Assembly: GCA_028275245.1 (NCBI GenBank) | Contig: JAPWVA010000088.1 | Span: 1-5,876 of the forward strand | DNA length: 5,876 bases | Reading direction: 5' to 3' | DNA from: Actinomycetota bacterium | GTDB lineage: Bacteria > Actinomycetota > Geothermincolia > Geothermincolales > RBG-13-55-18 | Part shown: positions 1-3,686 of the stretch, piece by piece | How positions within the stretch are numbered: position 1 is the first letter of the stretch | How the letters are laid out: each line of letters starts with the position of its first letter | Program-made: the position numbers and the translations under genes | Notes under the pieces: generated by a model | What the model was told of the DNA's origin: nothing | What the model saw: the letters and a program-made list of their open reading frames with translations, nothing else | Database searches by the model: none

Positions 1-1
1 C

Positions 2-733
2 GTCCGGACGGCCCTGGACATGGGTTTGGCGGGGATGGGTTTCTGCGATCATTTCCCCCTGTTACACCGGCAAGACCCATCGCTGACCATGCCGCGGGAA
101 GATCTACCGCGTTACGTGGAGGATGTATTACGCCTCCGGGAACTCTTCCCCGAATTGGAGATCCTATTGGGTATAGAGGTGGACTATCTTCCCGGGATGA
201 TGGGGGTGGCGGTAACACTCCTGGAAAAATATCCCTTTGACTACATTATGGGCGCCGTCCATTTCCTGGACGAATGGGGGTTCGACGATCCCAGATACGT
301 GGAGGAGTTCCAGAGGCGGGACATCTCGCAGGTGTGGGAGGAATATTTCCGGCTGGCGGAGGAGGCAGTGGAGAGCGGGATCTTCGATGTCTTCGCCCAT
401 CCTGACCTAGTGAAGAAATTCGGCCATTTCCCCCCGGAACTCCCTGTCCAGCTATATCAGGGGTTTTGCGAGGCGGCCAGACGCAGCGGCGTGGTGGTGG
501 AGGTGAGCACTGCGGGGCTGAGGAAGCCGGTGGGCGAGATATATCCCTCGGAGGAGTTCCTGCGGATGCTGTGCCAACAAGGCGTGCCCGTCACCCTGGG
601 TTCTGATGCCCACCGTCCCTCGGAGGTGGGATACGCCTTCGGGGAAGCGCTGCTCCTCCTCCGACGGGCTGGTTACCTTGAGATCACGGGTTTCCGACGC
701 AGGAGGAGGCATTCCATCCCCTTGCCGGACTGA
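2..733 (+). CDS. hisJ: PHP-family histidinol-phosphatase, 5' end missing (cut by window edge)
   Basis: Likely removes phosphate from L-histidinol phosphate, the penultimate step of histidine biosynthesis, in the cytoplasm. The reading frame is open to the left edge (VRTALDM before the first ATG at 20), and that ATG lies inside a conserved PHP helix, so the true start is upstream. About 20-30 residues, including the first HxH metal motif, are missing. Counting from the first visible codon, the remaining PHP metal ligands are in order: H17 in CDHFPL, E59 in GIEVDY, H87 in GAVHFL, H133 in FAHPDL, and D202/H204 in GSDAHRPSEVG. GIEVDY, the HFLDEWGFD stretch and HPDLVKKFG are typical of the HisJ branch rather than of YcdX or polymerase-X PHP domains. 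The C-terminal RRRRRHSIPLP tail also fits the family. It converges on the two-component genes and shows no operon link within the window. Family assignment is firm; the substrate is inferred from family. Confidence 0.88.
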   Translation, partial: VRTALDMGLAGMGFCDHFPLLHRQDPSLTMPREDLPRYVEDVLRLRELFPELEILLGIEVDYLPGMMGVAVTLLEKYPFDYIMGAVHFLDEWGFDDPRYVEEFQRRDISQVWEEYFRLAEEAVESGIFDVFAHPDLVKKFGHFPPELPVQLYQGFCEAARRSGVVVEVSTAGLRKPVGEIYPSEEFLRMLCQQGVPVTLGSDAHRPSEVGYAFGEALLLLRRAGYLEITGFRRRRRHSIPLPD

Positions 734-784
734 AGGGAAACCCTGCCGGGTTGGAGGTAAGACAGGACCCCTATCCTCAGCGGG

Positions 785-800
785 CAGGGCCTCAGCCCTG
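785..800. other. Short perfect hairpin (6-bp stem, 4-nt loop)
   Basis: CAGGGC, loop CTCA, GCCCTG: a perfect 6-bp stem about 50 nt after the phosphatase stop. No T-run follows, so it is not a standard intrinsic terminator. In such GC-rich DNA a stem of this size could arise by chance. Confidence 0.4.
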
Positions 801-893
801 GGATGGTCTACCGGGGATTCTCGGGACCCGTTTGGTGCCGGGGCCCTTTTGGCGTGGACCATTCCGGTCCCCGCCGGGGATCGACCACGGGGG

Positions 894-912
894 AACCCCG
901 CGGGGCGGGGTT
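894..912. other. Compact GC hairpin (8-bp perfect stem, GGG loop)
   Basis: AACCCCGC, loop GGG, GCGGGGTT forms a perfect 8-bp stem and is the tightest hairpin in the convergent region. It would fold in transcripts of either strand. It lacks a T-tract on both sides. A transcript-end or pausing structure is possible but unproven. Confidence 0.5.
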
Positions 913-964
913 GCGGGTGGCGGGACGGAGCGCCGGCTGAGGGGCCCTTGCTGGAGGACGGACC

Positions 965-1020
965 TCCCAGGAGGCCCTTGCCGGTGGTCTCAGTCCTCCT
1001 GGGAAGGGAACCGCCGGTAA
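965..1020. other. Two interleaved stems, pseudoknot-like arrangement
   Basis: Stem 1 is TCCCAGGAGG (965-974) with CCTCCTGGGA (995-1004), 10 perfect pairs. Stem 2 is TTGCCGGTGGT (978-988) with ACCGCCGGTAA (1010-1020), 11 pairs if two G-U wobbles are allowed in + strand RNA. In - strand RNA those two positions become A-C mismatches. The arms alternate 1-2-1-2, as in an H-type pseudoknot or a pair of mutually exclusive hairpins. The connecting loops (3, 6 and 5 nt) look short for both stems to form fully at once, so switching between them is as likely as a true pseudoknot. The pairing is direct observation; any function is inference. Confidence 0.45.
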
Positions 1021-1079
1021 AGGTGGAAAGGGGACTACTCAACCCCGGGAAAGCACTCCCAGGGTTATCCTTTCCACCT
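1021..1079 (-). terminator. Long hairpin spanning the receiver stop codon, possible bidirectional terminator
   Basis: An outer perfect 11-bp stem pairs AGGTGGAAAGG (1021-1031) with CCTTTCCACCT (1069-1079). An inner 10-pair stem (1041-1050 with 1057-1066) closes a 6-nt loop. Its one C-A mismatch (1046/1061) becomes a G-U wobble in - strand RNA, so the inner stem is best formed in the receiver transcript. The structure covers the last 12-13 codons and the stop of the receiver gene plus its 3' flank. No U-tract follows on the - strand, so it is a non-canonical terminator or an mRNA 3'-end stabiliser. Being nearly symmetrical, it could also act on phosphatase read-through. Confidence 0.5.
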
Positions 1080-1407
1080 GATCCTTGGTGAAGGGCTTTT
1101 CCAGGTAGTCGTCCACCCCTTCCCGCTTGGCCCGGGCGATGGTCTGAGGTGAGGAAAAGGCGGTCATTAGGACCACCTTCACCGAGGGCCACTCCTGCTT
1201 TATTCGCCGCGTGAGCTCGATCCCGTCCATCTTGGGCATCCTTATGTCCGCCAACACCACGTCGGGTACCCGCTCTCTCATCTTCTCCAGCGCCTCGTAG
1301 CCGTCGTTTGCCTGCTCTACCAAGAATCCGGCCCTTTCCAGCCAGCGGGACACTAGGTGGCGTACGCCCTCGTTGTCGTCCACGATGAGAAGCCTGGCCT
1401 TATCCAT
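1039..1407 (-). CDS. Single-domain response regulator (CheY/Spo0F-like receiver)
   Basis: A 122-residue protein made only of a receiver domain, with no DNA-binding or enzymatic output. Key residues are all present: acidic pair D10/D11 in LLIVDDNEG, phosphoacceptor D54 in VVLADIRMPKMDG, T82 in VVLMTAF, and K104 in YLEKPF. It should take a phosphoryl group at D54, most probably from the histidine kinase encoded just upstream, and act through protein contact or a phosphorelay. The ATG at 1407 lies inside the kinase gene: the frames overlap by 8 bp, indicating translational coupling. An AAGGAG directly abuts the ATG with no spacer, while a GGGGGTGG stretch slightly further upstream may be the working ribosome site. 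No alternative start lies nearby, and MDKARLLIVDD is a normal receiver N-terminus. Its stop sits inside a long hairpin. The target is unknown; CheY or Spo0F function should not be assumed. Confidence 0.93.
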   Translation of the reverse strand: MDKARLLIVDDNEGVRHLVSRWLERAGFLVEQANDGYEALEKMRERVPDVVLADIRMPKMDGIELTRRIKQEWPSVKVVLMTAFSSPQTIARAKREGVDDYLEKPFTKDQVERITLGVLSRG

Positions 1408-3256
1408 CTCCTTCCACCCCCATCCCTGCGCAAGGGATCCTCACCGAGAACACGGTGCCCACGTCCTTGCGGGAGCTTACATCCACCCTTCCACCCATGT
1501 CCATCACGATCTTCTGCACGATGGGCAGCCCGAGCCCGGTCCCGCCCTCGCGGGTGGTGAAGAAGGGTTCGAAGATGCGGGGAAGCACTTCCTCGTCGAT
1601 TCCCTTCCCCGTGTCCTCCACCCTTATCTCCAGGCAGCCGTCGTCTAGTCGGTGAGCGCGAACGGTGATGGTCCCCCCTTCCGGCATGGCCTGCTGGGCG
1701 TTGTCCAGTAGGTTGAAGAGGATGTGGCGGAAGCTTTCCCTGCCGGCCATTACCTCCGGGAGGTCAGGTTCCACGTCCTCCACTATGTTTATGCCCTCCC
1801 CGGCCAGGGAGCGCTTGAAGTCCTCCAACAGGCGCTTAACCACCTCGGTGGGCTTGACGGGCGTGACCTCGGTCCCCGAGGCGGAGGAACGAGAAAAGGC
1901 CAGCACCCCTGATATCCACTGGTTGCCCAGGGTGGCCTCTTCCTTGATCATCTTTATCAGCCGCAACTTCTCAGGGTCCCTCTCCTCCACCTCCAGCTCC
2001 TCCGCCAGGCCCAGGATGGCGAACAGGGGGTTCTTCACCTCGTGGGCTATCTTGGCCGACATCTGTCCTAGGATGGCCAAGTGGTCCTGTTGCCTGATCT
2101 TGGCTTCCAGCTCCCTCACCGCCGTCACGTCCATGAAGATCATGGCCGCCCCCATCATCTCGCCCCTCTTGCGGTGCAGGGGAAAGGCGTTGAAATTTAT
2201 GATCTTCCGCTTGCCGTTCACGTCCACTGAGATCTCGTGCCTGCGGAAGACCCGGTCCTCCTGCATGCAGAGTTTGAGGATAGGTGGGATGAAGGACATG
2301 GGCCTGAACTTTTCCCTTCCCCCGCTCATGTCCTCCAGGTTGAGTCCGATGACCTCGTGGGGTTGCAGCTCGAGGATCTCGGCTGCCTCACGGTTGAAGT
2401 AGATCACGTCTCCCGCCTCGTTCACCACAAAGGCCCCGGCCAGCATCTCCCGGATGAAGTTATCGGTGTACTGCTGGGTGTCCGCCAGCCATTCCAGGGT
2501 CTTCTGGCTCTGCTGGTACAGCTCCACGTTAATCATGGCCACCGCCAGCTCGTGGGCCAGGCTGTTCAAAAGGGAGAGCTCGTCAGGGGTGTATTCCCTG
2601 TCCTCCAGGGAAGCGGTGACCGCTATCCCCACCACCTGTCCCTTCGCCTTCAAGGGTAGGATGACCTGGGTCTTAGGGGACTTCCCCGAGGTGTAGACCC
2701 TTTCCGCCCGGGGATCCGGGGGCAGTCCTTTGCGGACCACGCTCTCGCCGCTGAGGAATGCCTTGCCGATGGCGCCCTTGCCCACCTGGACCTTCAAGCC
2801 GTGCACGGCCCGGGGGTGAAAGCCCCGGAAGGAAATGACCTTAAGGTATTCCCTGGACTCGTCAGGGACAAGGACCACCCCCACCTCCGACCCGGTTAGG
2901 GTGAGCATCACGCCCAGTATGTTCTCCACCAGCTCCTCTATGTCCAAGGTGGAGCTGACGGCGCTCACCGCGTCGGCGAGGATGCCGAAGCGCAGGTTGA
3001 GGTCGGTGATCTCCGATATGTACCTCTTGTTCTGCTCCCGGAAGGAGGACCATTCCGTTGCGAGGTAGATGGCCAGGGCGGAAGCGCATGCCCCCAGGAT
3101 CCCACCGGCCAGCAGGGAGGCAGGGGCTTCCAGGAGGGAGGAAGCGACCACTATCCCTCCCACCAGTAGCAGGAAGGCGGCTATGACCCAGTAGAGAAGC
3201 CCGGGCGCCCCTGCGCCTGCTCCCCCCGTGCCCTTTTCCCGTTCCCTTCTCTTCAT
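1400..3256 (-). CDS. Membrane-bound sensor histidine kinase (2 TM, GAF, PAS, HisKA, HATPase_c)
   Basis: A 618-residue hybrid of sensing modules and a complete kinase core. After a basic N-terminus (MKRREREKG), two hydrophobic helices lie at about 20-42 and 46-66 with only a few residues between them, so there is no extracellular sensor. A linker helix at about 70-100 leads to a GAF domain (about 104-245) and a PAS domain (about 262-380). The HisKA helix carries H405 in AKIAHEVKNPL, with an HExxN motif suited to both kinase and phosphatase activity. The ATPase domain (about 503-608) has the N box (N515, N519 in FNLLDNA), G1 DTGKG (548-552), the F box FEPFFTT, and G2 GGTGLGL (571-577). No residues specify a ligand or cofactor. 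ATG 3256 is preceded by GAGGG with 5-nt spacing and by a sigma-28-like promoter. It overlaps the receiver gene by 8 bp, so the two are very likely cognate. The signal is unknown. Confidence 0.95.
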   Translation of the reverse strand: MKRREREKGTGGAGAGAPGLLYWVIAAFLLLVGGIVVASSLLEAPASLLAGGILGACASALAIYLATEWSSFREQNKRYISEITDLNLRFGILADAVSAVSSTLDIEELVENILGVMLTLTGSEVGVVLVPDESREYLKVISFRGFHPRAVHGLKVQVGKGAIGKAFLSGESVVRKGLPPDPRAERVYTSGKSPKTQVILPLKAKGQVVGIAVTASLEDREYTPDELSLLNSLAHELAVAMINVELYQQSQKTLEWLADTQQYTDNFIREMLAGAFVVNEAGDVIYFNREAAEILELQPHEVIGLNLEDMSGGREKFRPMSFIPPILKLCMQEDRVFRRHEISVDVNGKRKIINFNAFPLHRKRGEMMGAAMIFMDVTAVRELEAKIRQQDHLAILGQMSAKIAHEVKNPLFAILGLAEELEVEERDPEKLRLIKMIKEEATLGNQWISGVLAFSRSSASGTEVTPVKPTEVVKRLLEDFKRSLAGEGINIVEDVEPDLPEVMAGRESFRHILFNLLDNAQQAMPEGGTITVRAHRLDDGCLEIRVEDTGKGIDEEVLPRIFEPFFTTREGGTGLGLPIVQKIVMDMGGRVDVSSRKDVGTVFSVRIPCAGMGVEGDG

Positions 3257-3261
3257 CGCGG

Positions 3262-3266
3262 CCCTC
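3262..3266 (-). promoter_or_regulatory. Ribosome binding site of the histidine kinase gene
   Basis: On the - strand GAGGG stands 5 nt before ATG 3256, preceded by a purine-rich AAGAAAGGGTC. This supports the chosen start and places translation initiation close behind the proposed promoter. Confidence 0.6.
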
Positions 3267-3287
3267 GACCCTTTCTTTTCTTCACCT

Positions 3288-3314
3288 TTATCGGCAGGAG
3301 TCCGCCGGAATTGA
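3288..3314 (-). promoter_or_regulatory. Sigma-28 (FliA/SigD/WhiG)-type promoter for the kinase-receiver operon
   Basis: On the - strand an exact GCCGATAA (3295-3288) matches the -10 consensus of sigma-28-class promoters. TCAA (3314-3311), 15 nt upstream, matches the TAAA -35 core at 3 of 4 positions with the canonical spacing. Transcription would start near 3281, giving a leader of about 25 nt that contains the GAGGG ribosome site. Read as a housekeeping sigma-70 promoter, the same stretch is poor (TTCAAT, 17 nt, GATAAA). It is a motif match only; whether the organism has a FliA/WhiG sigma factor is not visible here. Confidence 0.5.
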
Positions 3315-3389
3315 AATGCCGGGGATGCCCCGCCTGGGTCTTCCTGAGCCGATTTCCCCGGGGAAGGGAAATGGAAGGCGAGGCGAACG

Positions 3390-3420
3390 GCGGGGTCCCC
3401 GGGGGGCGATGCGGGGTCCC
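3390..3420. repeat. Pair of 10-base direct repeats, 21-base period
   Basis: GCGGGGTCCC occurs at 3390-3399 and again, identically, at 3411-3420. The 21-base period is two DNA turns, so a dimeric regulator could contact both on one face, about 75-105 bp upstream of the proposed kinase -35. GC-rich background makes chance plausible. Confidence 0.35.
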
Positions 3421-3513
3421 ATCCCCCTTGGGGTCACGGGAAGCCGCCGGGGCGTCATAGATGGGAACAGCGGTCGCGGGATGCTGCCGGAGGGAGGTCT
3501 GCCCGGCGTGGCG

Positions 3514-3540
3514 AGCCCAGGGCTTTAAAGCCTGCGGGCT
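3514..3540. other. Nested palindrome, operator-like or hairpin
   Basis: A perfect 12-base palindrome GGCTTTAAAGCC (3521-3532) is bracketed by AGCCC (3514-3518) and GGGCT (3536-3540), which also complement each other. As DNA it resembles an operator centred on TTTAAA; as RNA it could close a stem after the chelatase gene. No T-tract follows on the - strand. Confidence 0.4.
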
Positions 3541-3571
3541 TGGAGGCCGGGTGTTGTCAGTGAGCACGGCG

Positions 3572-3607
3572 GTTCTCAAACCTTCTTTTCGACCAGCAGA
3601 GGCTGCA
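3572..3607 (-). repeat. Direct repeat, displaced copy of the chelatase 3' end
   Basis: These 36 bases match 3651-3686 at 33 positions (differences at 3580, 3588 and 3589), offset by 79 bp. The match covers the last codons of the chelatase gene, its stop, and the four bases GAAC after the stop. On the - strand this copy reads LQPLLVEKKV-stop, against LQPLLVGKKA-stop in the gene. Confidence 0.85.
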
Positions 3608-3650
3608 AGAATACGAGGTTTTCTTGCCCAGGATATGCCACTTTTTCCTA
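3576..3650 (-). pseudogene. Remnant of a second chelatase C-terminus
   Basis: Between TAG (3650-3648) and TGA (3578-3576) the - strand reads EKVAYPGQENLVF followed by LQPLLVEKKV. This resembles the real gene's end, FSPGEITGP followed by LQPLLVGKKA, including the PG pair further upstream with one extra residue between. The frame differs by one from the intact gene and a stop precedes it, so it cannot be an alternative C-terminus made by simple frameshifting. It looks like the stub of a diverged duplicate or of a replaced allele. A 22-codon peptide starting at GTG 3641 is formally possible but unsupported. Confidence 0.5.
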
Positions 3651-3686
3651 GTTCTCAAGCCTTCTTGCCGACCAGCAGAGGCTGCA
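3651..3686 (-). repeat. Direct repeat, in-gene copy at the chelatase 3' end
   Basis: Partner of the repeat at 3572-3607. It contains the functional end of the chelatase gene (LQPLLVGKKA, stop at 3657-3655) and the bases GAAC after the stop. Confidence 0.85.

Larger units (their letters stand above)
734..1038. other. Convergent intergenic region, hairpin-dense, no gene seen
   Basis: These 305 bases separate the ends of the phosphatase (+) and the receiver gene (-). They are very GC-rich. Open frames exist on both strands, but their translations are Gly/Pro/Arg-rich without domain character, so I call no gene. Short inverted repeats are dense: AACCC/GGGTT at 739-752, CAGGGC/GCCCTG at 785-800, GGACC/GGTCC at 856-870, TCCCC/GGGGA at 868-880, an 8-bp stem at 894-912, and two interleaved stems at 965-1020. 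None is followed by a T-tract, so no canonical intrinsic terminator for the phosphatase is visible. The region could hold non-canonical termination or mRNA 3'-end structure, or an unrecognised structured RNA. Confidence 0.6.
3257..3654. other. 398-base intergenic region between chelatase gene and kinase gene
   Basis: Both flanking genes run on the - strand. In transcription order the region holds a 43-base AT-richer stretch (18/43 G+C by my count), a diverged copy of the chelatase 3' end (3607-3572), a nested palindrome (3540-3514), a pair of 10-base direct repeats (3420-3390), small GC hairpins such as CGGGG/CCCCG at 3320-3332, and the kinase promoter and ribosome site. A 108-codon open frame on the - strand (3579-3253) overlaps the kinase ATG, but it is Pro/Arg-rich, begins at TTG inside the repeated tail and shows no domain character. 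I therefore call no gene. The length and the separate promoter suggest that the kinase is not simply part of the chelatase operon. Confidence 0.6.

Noticed and set aside
841..850. GGGCCC followed by TTTT as an intrinsic terminator for the phosphatase gene
   Set aside because: The stem is only a short palindrome with no loop, and four T residues are too few to be convincing.
734..1020. Known structured RNA (RNase P, SRP RNA, tmRNA, cobalamin riboswitch, tRNA)
   Set aside because: None of the conserved sequence blocks of these RNAs that I know could be found despite the dense hairpins.
606..1091. Long open frames on both strands across the convergent intergenic region
   Set aside because: Translations are Gly/Pro/Arg/Ser-rich without recognisable motifs, they overlap the ends of well-supported genes, and long open frames are expected by chance at this GC content.
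3253..3579. 108-codon open frame on the - strand ending in an ATGA-type overlap with the kinase start
   Set aside because: It begins at TTG within the duplicated tail, is rich in Pro, Arg and Gly with no domain pattern, and contains the proposed kinase promoter. The overlap is suggestive, but composition fits a chance frame in GC-rich DNA.
3572..3686. Programmed frameshift giving the chelatase an alternative C-terminus from the downstream copy
   Set aside because: The downstream copy's frame is closed by TAG at 3650-3648, between the two copies, so a frameshifted ribosome could not reach it.
3572..3686. CRISPR or tandem-repeat array
   Set aside because: Only two copies exist, and one is the coding end of a gene.
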